A stretch of 32,085 bases of DNA from Herbaspirillum chlorophenolicum (lineage in GTDB: Bacteria > Pseudomonadota > Gammaproteobacteria > Burkholderiales > Burkholderiaceae_D). Below, piece by piece: positions 1-8,480 of this stretch (its first letter is position 1; each line of letters begins with the position of its first letter). The stretch covers positions 1-32,085 of the forward strand of contig NZ_LFLT01000043.1 in the NCBI RefSeq assembly GCF_001189955.1, read 5' to 3'. The notes below the pieces were generated by a model. The model ran no database searches, was not told where the DNA came from, and saw only the letters and a list, made by a program, of their open reading frames with translations. A program made the translations under genes and the position numbers.

Positions 1-1153
1 AAAGCTCTCCGTAGGAATGCAGACCGGAGAGGAACATGTTCACGCCAAGGAACGCGAAGGTCGTCACCAGCAAACCGACCAGCGCCCACCATGCCGCCAC
101 CCGGCCACGCAGGCCTTTCATCAGGCGCATGTGCAGCCAGGCCGCATAGTTGAGCCAGACGATCAGCGCCCAGGTTTCCTTCGGATCCCATGACCAGTAA
201 CCGCCCCAGGCTTCGGCCGCCCACAGGGCGCCGAGGATGGTGGCGATGGTGAAGAAGGCGAAGCCGACCGCGATCGCCTTGTACATCACGTCATCCAGCA
301 CCTCCAGCGAAGGCAGGCGGTCTTCCAGGATGCCCTTGGACTTGAGCAGGTAGGCCACCGCGACCATGGCCGCCAGTGCGAACGTGCCGTAGCCGATGAA
401 GTTGGCCGGCACGTGGATCTTCATCCACCAGCTCTGCAGCGCCGGCACCAGCGGCTGGATTTCGGCGGCATCGCGCGACACGGTGTACCACATCAGGAAA
501 CCGACCGCCGCCGAGATCACCGTCAGCACGAAAGCGCCCAGCTGGCGGGTGGCATAGCGCTCTTCGTAATACAGGTAAAACAGCGCCGTGATCATGCAGA
601 ACAGGATGAACACTTCATACAGGTTGGAGATGGGGATGTGGCCGACGTCGGGACCGATCAGGTAGGACTCGTACCAGCGCACCATCATGCCGGTAAATCC
701 CAGCACCACTGCCGCCCAGCACAGCTTGGAACCGAGTGCCGTGCCGGTGCCGGCGCGGGTGGCCAATCCGCCCCAGTAGAACAGCGTGGAGAGGAAGAAC
801 AGCGCGCTCATCCACAGGATGGCCGACTGGCTGGAGAGCATGTACTTGAGGAAGAATTTCTTCTCCGCCATGTCCAGCGAACCGCCGTACATGCTGATGG
901 CGCCCAGCGACAGCACCGCCAGCAGGGGAATCAGCCAGCGCACCTGTTTCCAGTGCCAGCCCAGCCAGGCGAAAGTCGGCGCGGCAAGGATCAGCACCGC
1001 CTTCTCGTAGTAATCCATGTAGCCGCCGAAACGCGCGAGCGCATACAGCGAGCCGGCCATCAGCGCGGCGGCGTAAATCCAGTCCACCGCGCTCAAGCGG
1101 CGAAAGAAGCCCTGTTCCTGGGGGTAGCCTCGGGTTGCTTCTGTCAGTTCCAT
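1..1153 (-). CDS. ccsA: Cytochrome c biogenesis protein CcsA (haem handling, System II), missing only its 3' end
   Basis: Integral membrane protein that, with ResB, carries haem across the inner membrane and attaches it to apocytochromes c (System II maturation). Translation from ATG at 1153 gives 384 codons without a stop. It is hydrophobic throughout, with NLYEV around residues 165-175 and the tryptophan-rich WWD haem-binding motif (WGGYWSWDPKETW) near residues 312-325. It ends HSYGEL at the window edge, where this family normally stops, so probably only the stop codon is missing. GGAGA lies just upstream of the start. It is 152 nt downstream of resB in the same orientation. Nomenclature is confused: some annotation pipelines call this protein CcsB (others ResC), and its partner ResB/Ccs1. 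Confidence 0.93.
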   Translation of the reverse strand, partial: MELTEATRGYPQEQGFFRRLSAVDWIYAAALMAGSLYALARFGGYMDYYEKAVLILAAPTFAWLGWHWKQVRWLIPLLAVLSLGAISMYGGSLDMAEKKFFLKYMLSSQSAILWMSALFFLSTLFYWGGLATRAGTGTALGSKLCWAAVVLGFTGMMVRWYESYLIGPDVGHIPISNLYEVFILFCMITALFYLYYEERYATRQLGAFVLTVISAAVGFLMWYTVSRDAAEIQPLVPALQSWWMKIHVPANFIGYGTFALAAMVAVAYLLKSKGILEDRLPSLEVLDDVMYKAIAVGFAFFTIATILGALWAAEAWGGYWSWDPKETWALIVWLNYAAWLHMRLMKGLRGRVAAWWALVGLLVTTFAFLGVNMFLSGLHSYGEL

Positions 1154-1305
1154 TCCGTTCTCCACTGCATTCCTGCGACCATGCTAGCGGCGCTGCCGCC
1201 CAGCGTTTATATGCGCAGGATGATAACCGCCATATTCCGGCGGCACGGTCTCCGTCATGTCATGAGCTGGCTTATTGTGTACGGCAGCGCCAGCTTTGTG
1301 CAACG

Positions 1306-3456
1306 TCAGGATGCAGAATCGGCGGCAGGCGCAAGCCCCGCTTTCATCTGCTCGAATTCCTTTTCAAAGTCCAGCGTCTTGCGCTGGGTGCTCATGGCCA
1401 GCAGCGCATGGCTGCCCTGGCCGCCCTCCTGCGGCTTGATCCAGATCCACAGGCGGCGTTCACGGATATACAGCATCGAGAACACGCCCAGCACCAGGAA
1501 CAGGCAGCCCAGATAGACCACCTTCTTGCCCGGCGAGCGCGTCACTTGCAGCACCGACGCCTTGATTTCCTGGAAGCTGGACAGCTGCAGGAACACCGGC
1601 GCCGGATAGAAAGCCGAGTCGGCCAGCGCGTTGATCGCCAGTTGCAGGTAGCGGCCATGCGCCTCGTCGCTGGCGGCCGGCTCCAGGCCATCCTTGGCCC
1701 TTGCGGCTTGCCACAGTTCCCACATGCTGCCATTGAGGATCTTCATGAAGATATCGGCCGCCTTTTCCTGTTCGGCGACCGGCAGCTTCTCCAGGAAATG
1801 CGTGACGGCGATGAAGCCCGACGTCTTGCCATCGCCGGCAAAGATATCCAGGCCGCGTTGCGCCGATTGCTGCAGTTGCTCGCGCAGTGCGGCCGGGGTG
1901 TCGCGGCTGTCGGAAATGGCCTGGCGGGCATAGCGGCGCGCCGCTTCTTCACGCAATGCCGGGTTGGCCAGCGCAGCGCGCAAGCGCATCCATTCGACCA
2001 CGCTGTCGTTGTCGTCGGCCGGGATGCGCAGGTAGCGGAACGGCTGGTCGGGTTGCTCGCGCATGCCGGCCAGGAACACGTAGGCGCCGTCGATCTGCAT
2101 CGATTGCATGTAGTTGAAGTACTCGCGCGCCTGGCCGGTCTTGTCACGCAGCTTGTACTGGATGCTGGGGCCGACGTTCTTGAAATCTTTGTTGTTGGCA
2201 TTTTTGGCGCCCGAACCGAGATGCTTGTCGAGGTTGCCCATGAAGCCCTGGTTCACCGTCTTGCCAATGTTGACCGCGCGCGCATCGCCGCCGCTGGCGC
2301 CGCCCGCGCCGTTGCCGGCGCTGTTCATGTTTTCCACGTTGAAGGGGCGGAACCCGCTCCATTCCACCGTGTAGTCGCCGGCCGCCTGGGCCAGCGGCGT
2401 GCTGCCGTTGACTTCACCGGCGAAGTCGAAGCGGCTGTTCTCACCGCCACGCATCGGGTAGCCGACCAGCTTGAGCTTGGTGCCGCCATCCTCGAAGCTG
2501 GATTGGTAAATCGCCACGTTCTTGTAGATCAGCGGTTCGTTGACCTTGATGGTGGCGGCGATCTCGTGGCCGGTCTCATGGTCGCGCACCACCACTTCGC
2601 TGGCGAACAGCTTGGGCATGCCGGTGGAATAGAAATCGATGATGAAACGCTTGAGCTGGATCGTGAAAGGCAGGTCCTGGATCATCACGCCGTCCTGCTG
2701 GGGGATGATCGCCGTACTGCTGCTGGCGCCCTCGGGAATGAGCGTGTTGCCGCGGAAGGTCGGATTGCCGATGCCCAAGCGGTAGCGCTCCGGGATCTGC
2801 GAGATGATGCCGTTGCCGGCAAAGGCCTGTTTGCCGTAGAACCACTGCTGGAAGCGGATCGGCAAGTCGGAATCGAGCAGGCCGCCCAGGCAGATGATGA
2901 CGATGGCCGCGTGCGCAAAGATATAGCCCCATTTGTTGGCCGCGCCCTGCTTGGCGGCCAGAAGCGTACTGCCATCCTTGTCGACCAGTTTGACCTTGTA
3001 GCCGCGCGCGCCTACTTGCCGAGCCAGGCGCGCGGCAGCTTGCGCCGGTTGCTCGGCGCTGCTCCATTCGGCTTTGTGGTGGAAATTGCGCAGCGACTGC
3101 TCGCGCACGTTGTCGCGCCAGCTCTTGACGTCGCGCAGCATCTTGGGCGCATTGCGCGCGATGCATAAGGAGGTCGATAGCACCAGGAAGCCCATGAACA
3201 GCAGGAACCACCAGGCGGAATACACGGCATACAGGCCCAGCTTGTTGAAGACCTCGAACCAGAACGGCCCGAACTGGTTGACGTAGTTCGGCATCGGCTC
3301 GTTCTGCTTCATCACGGTGCCGATCACCGAGGCGATCGCAATCAGCGTCAGCAAGCTGATCGCAAAGCGCATCGATGACACCAGTTCGACCGCGTCGCTT
3401 ACCCAGCGCTGCTTGGTCCTGATTAAAATCCCTTCGGTACTGCTGCCCGTCGTCAT
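1306..3456 (-). CDS. resB: Cytochrome c biogenesis protein ResB (Ccs1)
   Basis: Second half of the System II cytochrome c synthetase. The protein has 716 residues, with membrane segments at about 31-49, 82-100, 176-194 and 646-664. A large periplasmic domain (about 200-640) lies between the third and fourth. His182 in the third segment (FAHAAI) is a candidate haem-ligand position typical of the family. The SSMRFAISLLTLIAIASVIG stretch is a ResB signature. The start is ATG at 3456. It is followed by ccsA and preceded by a cytochrome c4 gene on the same strand, so a substrate and its assembly machinery sit together. Both halves are separate genes here, unlike the fused CcsBA of epsilonproteobacteria. 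Confidence 0.95.
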   Translation of the reverse strand: MTTGSSTEGILIRTKQRWVSDAVELVSSMRFAISLLTLIAIASVIGTVMKQNEPMPNYVNQFGPFWFEVFNKLGLYAVYSAWWFLLFMGFLVLSTSLCIARNAPKMLRDVKSWRDNVREQSLRNFHHKAEWSSAEQPAQAAARLARQVGARGYKVKLVDKDGSTLLAAKQGAANKWGYIFAHAAIVIICLGGLLDSDLPIRFQQWFYGKQAFAGNGIISQIPERYRLGIGNPTFRGNTLIPEGASSSTAIIPQQDGVMIQDLPFTIQLKRFIIDFYSTGMPKLFASEVVVRDHETGHEIAATIKVNEPLIYKNVAIYQSSFEDGGTKLKLVGYPMRGGENSRFDFAGEVNGSTPLAQAAGDYTVEWSGFRPFNVENMNSAGNGAGGASGGDARAVNIGKTVNQGFMGNLDKHLGSGAKNANNKDFKNVGPSIQYKLRDKTGQAREYFNYMQSMQIDGAYVFLAGMREQPDQPFRYLRIPADDNDSVVEWMRLRAALANPALREEAARRYARQAISDSRDTPAALREQLQQSAQRGLDIFAGDGKTSGFIAVTHFLEKLPVAEQEKAADIFMKILNGSMWELWQAARAKDGLEPAASDEAHGRYLQLAINALADSAFYPAPVFLQLSSFQEIKASVLQVTRSPGKKVVYLGCLFLVLGVFSMLYIRERRLWIWIKPQEGGQGSHALLAMSTQRKTLDFEKEFEQMKAGLAPAADSAS

Positions 3457-3778
3457 ATTCCTGCCTTACCGGATCCGGTTTGCCGGCCCCGCATCCATTT
3501 CGATTGCCTTGCCGGACGGCAAAGCATAGCCAACCCCGGATTCTACCGCTCCCGGCGAAAGTCCGTGATACGTACCGACACAGCCCCGGTATGCTCGAAC
3601 GCATATCTGGCGCAGCCGTCGCCCCGGGAAACGCGAACCCGCCGAACCGGCAGGCAGCATCCGCAAGCCGCTTCCGGATGCTCCCGGCTTTGCGGCGCCT
3701 GCGGCATTGCCACATGGTGATGCGAGCCTGAGGGGCATGCCAGGACCTGCGTCAAATCCGATCAAACCCGCGAGCAAA
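3457..3778. other. Gene-free gap upstream of resB
   Basis: About 320 nt between the cytochrome c4 terminator and the resB start. Short frames on both strands show no recognisable protein and look like GC-rich shadows. The only structure noted is an 8-bp inverted repeat (AGCATCCG 3656-3663 / CGGATGCT 3675-3682). It presumably contains the resB promoter. A TAGAAT -10-like hexamer reads minus at 3540-3545 but has no acceptable -35. Confidence 0.4.
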
Positions 3779-3808
3779 AAAAGAGGCGGCACGCGGGCCG
3801 CCTCTTTT
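3779..3808 (-). terminator. Intrinsic terminator of the cytochrome c4 gene
   Basis: Perfect inverted repeat: AAAAGAGGCGGC at 3779-3790, a 6-nt loop, and GCCGCCTCTTTT at 3797-3808. Read on the minus strand, a GC-rich stem ends in a T run, 20 nt past the cytochrome stop codon. The symmetric A/T flanks mean it could also stop transcription coming from the plus strand. Confidence 0.85.
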
Positions 3809-3829
3809 GTACCGGATCAGTACAGTTCC

Positions 3830-4498
3830 TTATTTCAGGCCGGCGATGTAATCCGCCACGGCCTTGATTTCCTTGTCCGACAAACGTTCGGCGATGGCCG
3901 TCATCTGCGGGCTGTTGTTGCGGCTGCCGCCGCGGAAATTGGTCAGTTCCGCCACCGTGTAATCCTGGTGCTGGCCTGCCAGACGCGGATACTGGGCCGG
4001 AATGCCGGCGCCGTTCGGGCTGTGGCAACCGGCACAGGCAGGCACGTTCTTGGACGCGATGCCGCCACGCCAGATGTGCTTGCCAAGGTCGATCGTGTCC
4101 TTGTTCTTGGCCGCGCCCGGCTTGGGCGACTGTGTCGACAGGTAGGCCGCGAGATTCTGGATGTCTTCGTCAGACAGGGCCTTGGCCAGCGGCGACATTA
4201 TCGGATTGTTTCGCTCTGGCGTGCGAAAGTTCATTAACTGCTTGGCAATGTAGGCGTCATGCTGGCCAGCCAATTTGGGATTTTGCGTGATCGTCGAATT
4301 GCCGGCGGCGCCGTGGCAGGAGACGCAAGCCACTATATTGCGGGCGTTGTCGCCGTTGGTATAAAGCGCTTCACCTTTGGCCGGATCGGCCTTGACAACT
4401 ACTTTCTTTTCTTCAGCTGCATATGCCAGGGAAGAAACTGCCAGCAATGCAACAAACACGGTCTGCAACAATGGGGAAAAGGAAAAGGCACGGTTCAT
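3830..4498 (-). CDS. Di-haem cytochrome c4
   Basis: Periplasmic electron carrier of 222 residues with a signal peptide (hydrophobic core about 8-24, cleavage near SLAYA|AEE). Two homologous cytochrome c domains each bind one haem: C58VSCH62 and C155AGCH159. Methionines in NNPIMSPLA (M101) and in the matching [10 protein letters not shown] stretch are the expected sixth ligands. The family passes electrons from the bc1 complex to terminal oxidases. The start is ATG at 4498 with AGGGTG just upstream. It lies upstream of resB-ccsA on the same strand but has its own terminator. engB is divergent across a 212-nt gap. Confidence 0.93.
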   Translation of the reverse strand: MNRAFSFSPLLQTVFVALLAVSSLAYAAEEKKVVVKADPAKGEALYTNGDNARNIVACVSCHGAAGNSTITQNPKLAGQHDAYIAKQLMNFRTPERNNPIMSPLAKALSDEDIQNLAAYLSTQSPKPGAAKNKDTIDLGKHIWRGGIASKNVPACAGCHSPNGAGIPAQYPRLAGQHQDYTVAELTNFRGGSRNNSPQMTAIAERLSDKEIKAVADYIAGLK

Positions 4499-4710
4499 TC
4501 GTCACCCTAATTTACTTATTGTGGTTGTCAAATTCAGAGATTCTGCCCGTCTGGCGGCTGGCTGCCCCCCTACCAAATGCCGGTCTTTTGACCTGTCTCC
4601 AATGGCCGCCATTTTTTTGTTTGCTTGGCGTCAACACGGCAATAGGTAGCGCCCCATTGTACAATAGCTTCTCTGCATTTTTGCCCCTCTTTCGGATTTC
4701 TGCCCCACCT

Positions 4711-5418
4711 ATGTCGCAACTTTGGCAAGCCCGCTTCTTCACCACCGTCAATCATTTGCGGGATCTGCCCAAGACCGATGTGCCGGAAGTCGCCTTCGCC
4801 GGCCGCTCCAACGCAGGCAAATCCACGGCCATCAATGTGCTGTGCAACCAGAAACGCCTGGCCTTCGCGTCCAAGACGCCTGGCCGTACCCAGCACATCA
4901 ATTACTTTTCCATCGGCGGCGCCCACGTCGGCCAGCATCGCCATGACGAAGTGCGCTCGGACGAGATCCGCGCGATGCTGGTCGACCTGCCCGGCTACGG
5001 CTACGCCGAAGTTTCCGGCTCGGCCAAGCACCACTGGCAAGCGCTGCTGGGCGACTATGTGCGCCAGCGCCAGCAACTGGCCGCGCTGGTGATGATCGTC
5101 GACTCGCGCCGCCCCTTCACCGACCTCGATATCCAGATGATCGAGTGGTTCGCGCCGACCGGCAAACCCATCCATTGCATCCTCAGCAAAGCCGACAAGC
5201 TCAACCGCAACGACGCTACCAACGCCTTGCGTCAGGCCCAGACCTACCTGGCCAGCTATGTCGATGCAAACGGCGAACCCTTCCCTTTCACGGCCCAGTT
5301 GTTCTCGGCGCTCAAGCGCACCGGCCTGGATGAAGCCAATGACCGCATCCTGCAACTGGCAGGGCTGACCGCCGATCCCGTCGAGGAAAGCGAAGAAATA
5401 CCGCCGGCCACGGAATAA
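4711..5418 (+). CDS. engB: Ribosome biogenesis GTPase EngB (YihA/YsxC)
   Basis: Essential small GTPase required for assembly of the large ribosomal subunit. 235 residues from ATG at 4711. The P-loop is GRSNAGKST at 31-39, G3 is DLPGYG at 92-97, and G4 is SKAD at 159-162. A histidine- and acid-rich insert of about 17 residues (about 70-87) sits just before G3. The frame is open upstream to 4423, but that extension overlaps the cytochrome gene on the other strand and does not resemble the family. [16 protein letters not shown] is the usual proteobacterial N-terminus. A TACAAT -10-like hexamer lies at 4660-4665 without a clear -35. Confidence 0.95.
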   Translation: MSQLWQARFFTTVNHLRDLPKTDVPEVAFAGRSNAGKSTAINVLCNQKRLAFASKTPGRTQHINYFSIGGAHVGQHRHDEVRSDEIRAMLVDLPGYGYAEVSGSAKHHWQALLGDYVRQRQQLAALVMIVDSRRPFTDLDIQMIEWFAPTGKPIHCILSKADKLNRNDATNALRQAQTYLASYVDANGEPFPFTAQLFSALKRTGLDEANDRILQLAGLTADPVEESEEIPPATE

Positions 5419-5450
5419 GCCTCAGGAACGGGACGAAACAACCGGAAGAA

Positions 5451-5477
5451 AGAGACGGAAGAGACGGAAGAGACGAA
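5451..5477. repeat. Three tandem 9-nt purine repeats
   Basis: AGAGACGGA occurs at 5451-5459 and 5460-5468, with a third copy carrying one mismatch at 5469-5477. It forms a polypurine stretch directly after engB. No function can be assigned. Confidence 0.7.
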
Positions 5478-5492
5478 AAACAGGCAGGCCAT

Positions 5493-5690
5493 AAAAAAGG
5501 CCTTGGAGAAAGGGGAACAATCTCCAAGGCCGAACGCCGTTCGCTTGCGCGATCAGCCCCGCTCAGGGAGGGAAGGGGAAGCGGGAGGCAACGGATTGCC
5601 TGAACATAAGATTGGGTGTCCCAGGGGAAGTTTCCAAACTCTCTTCGGGAGCCGCAATTTTCAGAACATAGCGACATTTACATAGAAATT
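5493..5690 (-). ncRNA. Candidate small regulatory RNA, 5' end uncertain
   Basis: This minus-strand stretch ends in a canonical terminator and contains ordered stem-loops but no convincing ORF. From 5' to 3' there is AGGCAATCCGTTGCCT (plus 5586-5601, 6-bp stem, UCCG loop). Next is a hairpin with stem arms at plus 5580-5585 and 5558-5563 and a 16-nt pyrimidine loop reading UCCCCUUCCCUCCCUG. A small stem follows at 5531-5543, then the terminator. C/U-rich loops complementary to Shine-Dalgarno sequences are known in several proteobacterial trans-acting small RNAs; a similar role here is inference. TAGAAT at plus 5691-5696 is a possible -10 but lacks a -35. I tried to fold it as 6S RNA, but no long rod forms. 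Confidence 0.45.
5499..5531 (-). terminator. Intrinsic terminator reading minus in the engB-hemB gap
   Basis: Perfect 11-bp stem: GGCCTTGGAGA at 5499-5509, an 11-nt loop, and TCTCCAAGGCC at 5521-5531. The A run at 5493-5498 becomes a T run after the stem when read on the minus strand. Nothing comparable follows on the plus strand. Neither flanking gene (engB and hemB, both plus) can use it, so it implies a minus-strand transcript in this gap. Confidence 0.8.
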
Positions 5691-5728
5691 ATTCTACGTT
5701 GATGTCAGTTAACGACACATTGAACTGA

Positions 5729-6763
<1,035 letters not shown>

Positions 6764-6779
6764 TCCGACCCGGCCAGCC

Positions 6780-7754
6780 ATGGTCGCCAGCGCCGACACC
6801 GAGATCTTCACCAAGCACCGGCCGCGCCTGTTCGGCGTGGCCTATCGCATGCTGGGCTCGCGCAGCGACGCCGACGACGTATTGCAGGACGCCTGGCTGC
6901 GCTGGCACGGGCAAGACACGGCGGTACTGGCATCGGCCGAAGCCTGGCTGGTCACGGTGGTCACGCGGCTGTGCATCGACCGCCTGCGCCAGGTCCAGCA
7001 AGAACGCCTTTCCTACGTCGGCCACTGGCTGCCGGAACCGCTGGTCGACCTGGCTGACGCCGCGCCCGAGATCGACCTGTTCGGCAGCGCCATGCTGGCG
7101 CCCTCGCCCGAGGCGCTGCTGGAGCAGCACAGCGACGTTTCCTTTGCCTACCTGTTGCTGCTCGAACGCCTGAAATCCGAAGAGCGCGCCGCCTTCCTGC
7201 TGCGCGAAGTATTCGACAACGACTATCCCGATATCGCCGCCATCCTGCAAAAAAGCGAAGCCGGTTGCCGCCAGTTGGTGCACCGTGCGCGCGAACGGCT
7301 GGCCCGGCACGAAGAAACCGGCAAGCGCAGCGCCACTCCGCGCAAGCCATTGCGCGCCGCATCCAGCCCTGTCTCCCGCGAAGCGCATGACACCCTGCTG
7401 CAGAAATTCATGCAGGCAGTGCAAAGCGGCGAGCGTGAAGCCATGCTGGGCCTGCTGGCCGAAGATGCACGGCTGATCGGCGACGGCGGCGGCAAGGTGG
7501 CATCCTTCCCCCACCCATTGTTCAGCGGGGCCCGCATTTCCTGGCTCTACTACGCCAATATCCGCCGCTTCGGCGAACGCATCGCCTATCGTGCGGCCTG
7601 GATCAACGGCAGCCCGGGCTTGCTGCGTTATGTGGATGGCAAACTGGAATCGGCCCAAGTACTGGAGACTGACAACGGCCTCATCAGCGAAATCTACGTG
7701 GTGCGCAACCCGGACAAGCTGGCGGCAATCGTGCGCCAGACCCTTGCCGCCTGA
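6780..7754 (+). CDS. ECF41-family RNA polymerase sigma factor with SnoaL-like C-terminal domain
   Basis: 324 residues. Sigma region 2 is at about 9-75 (HRPRLFGVAYRMLGSRSDAD). Sigma region 4 is at about 120-180, ending in a helix-turn-helix with DYPDIAAILQKS. A C-terminal extension of about 120 residues carries the two ECF41 signatures, DGGGK (in LIGDGGGKV) and NPDKL near the end. In this family the fused domain replaces an anti-sigma factor and tunes activity. The open frame starts earlier, inside hemB, but ATG at 6780 begins the family N-terminus. No clear Shine-Dalgarno precedes it, so expression by read-through from hemB is possible. The next gene carries the expected ECF41 target promoter. 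Confidence 0.93.
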   Translation: MVASADTEIFTKHRPRLFGVAYRMLGSRSDADDVLQDAWLRWHGQDTAVLASAEAWLVTVVTRLCIDRLRQVQQERLSYVGHWLPEPLVDLADAAPEIDLFGSAMLAPSPEALLEQHSDVSFAYLLLLERLKSEERAAFLLREVFDNDYPDIAAILQKSEAGCRQLVHRARERLARHEETGKRSATPRKPLRAASSPVSREAHDTLLQKFMQAVQSGEREAMLGLLAEDARLIGDGGGKVASFPHPLFSGARISWLYYANIRRFGERIAYRAAWINGSPGLLRYVDGKLESAQVLETDNGLISEIYVVRNPDKLAAIVRQTLAA

Positions 7755-7785
7755 AAAAATCTTTTTCCGCTTTTTTCAGAAAACC

Positions 7786-7812
7786 TGTCACAAGCCGACA
7801 TGGCGCTCCGTC
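7786..7812 (+). promoter_or_regulatory. ECF41-type promoter of the AhpD-family gene
   Basis: TGTCACA at 7786-7792 and CGTC at 7809-7812 are separated by exactly 16 nt. This equals the published ECF41 consensus and lies between the ECF41 sigma gene and its expected target. Transcription would begin near 7818-7820 and leave a leader of about 55 nt. That leader has a 6-bp hairpin (CCGGCG 7826-7831 / CGCCGG 7837-7842) before the ribosome site. Confidence 0.85.
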
Positions 7813-7872
7813 TTATGGATGAACGCCGGCGATTTGCGCCGGTGTCGATTCCACACCCATAGGAGAATTGCC

Positions 7873-8334
7873 ATGTCCGACTTCAAGCAACGACTGCAAC
7901 ACACCAAGCTCGCCGCCCCTGCCTTCAACGCACTGATCAAGGCCAGCGAGGCCGTGCACACGAGCGGCGTCGATCCCAAGCTGGTGGAACTGATCTTCCT
8001 GCGCGTATCGCAGATCAACGGCTGCGCCTTCTGCGCCGACATGCATTCGCACGACCTGCTCAAGGCCGGTGAAGACCAGCAGCGCCTCAATACCCTGGCG
8101 GCGTGGCGCGAAATCCCTTTCTTCACCGAACAGGAACGCGCCGCGCTGAACTGGGCAGAGCGCTTCACCGACCTGAAGAACCCTGACGGCGAAAAAGAAG
8201 ATGCCGCTTTCGCGCTGATGAAGCAGCACTTCAGTGAAGCCGAAATCGCCAACATCACCTTCGCGGTCGCCATCATCAATGCCTGGAACCGCCTGGGTGT
8301 TTCCATGCGCCCGCAGGTGCCGCGGCGCAGCTGA
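7873..8334 (+). CDS. AhpD/carboxymuconolactone decarboxylase-family protein, ECF41 target
   Basis: 153 residues. The redox motif is C51AFC54ADMH58, the CxxC...H pattern of AhpD-like peroxidases. The single carboxymuconolactone decarboxylase domain spans most of the length. ATG at 7873 is preceded by AGGAGA (7861-7866). It follows the ECF41 sigma gene and has its own ECF41-type promoter, as seen across this sigma family, whose partners are carboxymuconolactone decarboxylases, oxidoreductases or epimerases. The CxxC motif suggests thiol-dependent (hydro)peroxide reduction. The physiological substrate is not known from sequence. Confidence 0.92.
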   Translation: MSDFKQRLQHTKLAAPAFNALIKASEAVHTSGVDPKLVELIFLRVSQINGCAFCADMHSHDLLKAGEDQQRLNTLAAWREIPFFTEQERAALNWAERFTDLKNPDGEKEDAAFALMKQHFSEAEIANITFAVAIINAWNRLGVSMRPQVPRRS

Positions 8335-8362
8335 GTGCGAATCCGGCGTCGTTGAACGGACG

Positions 8363-8394
8363 AAAAAAAACGCATCCCGGTCACCCGGGATGCG
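8363..8394 (-). terminator. Intrinsic terminator of the solute-binding protein gene
   Basis: CGCATCCCGG (8371-8380) pairs with CCGGGATGCG (8385-8394) across a 4-nt loop. The eight A at 8363-8370 give a clean T run on the minus strand only. A second stem, CCGGCGG 8440-8446 / CCGCCGG 8457-8463, lies between it and the stop codon. Confidence 0.88.
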
Positions 8395-8480
8395 TCGAAC
8401 ATGGTCCGATCCACATCAGACTTTCTGCTCAAAACCTGCCCGGCGGTTCCTCGGAGCCGCCGGTTAAACCTATACCTGCC

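Noticed and set aside
1135..3168. Long plus-strand open frame (677 codons) opposite resB
   Set aside because: It is rich in Arg/Ala/Gln/His with no recognisable fold and lies wholly antisense to resB, whose protein is clearly genuine. GC-rich third positions commonly create such shadows.
4525..4531. TTGACA on the minus strand before the cytochrome c4 gene as its -35 box
   Set aside because: Any -10 at the right spacing would fall on the ribosome site (AGGGTG) and place the start of transcription at or after the start codon.
4423..4710. Upstream extension of engB
   Set aside because: It overlaps the cytochrome c4 start on the other strand, is not EngB-like, and the family N-terminus begins exactly at ATG 4711.
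5493..5690. 6S RNA (ssrS) in the engB-hemB gap
   Set aside because: The expected long rod with paired ends and a central bubble could not be drawn on either strand. The minus strand folds into separate local hairpins ending in an intrinsic terminator.
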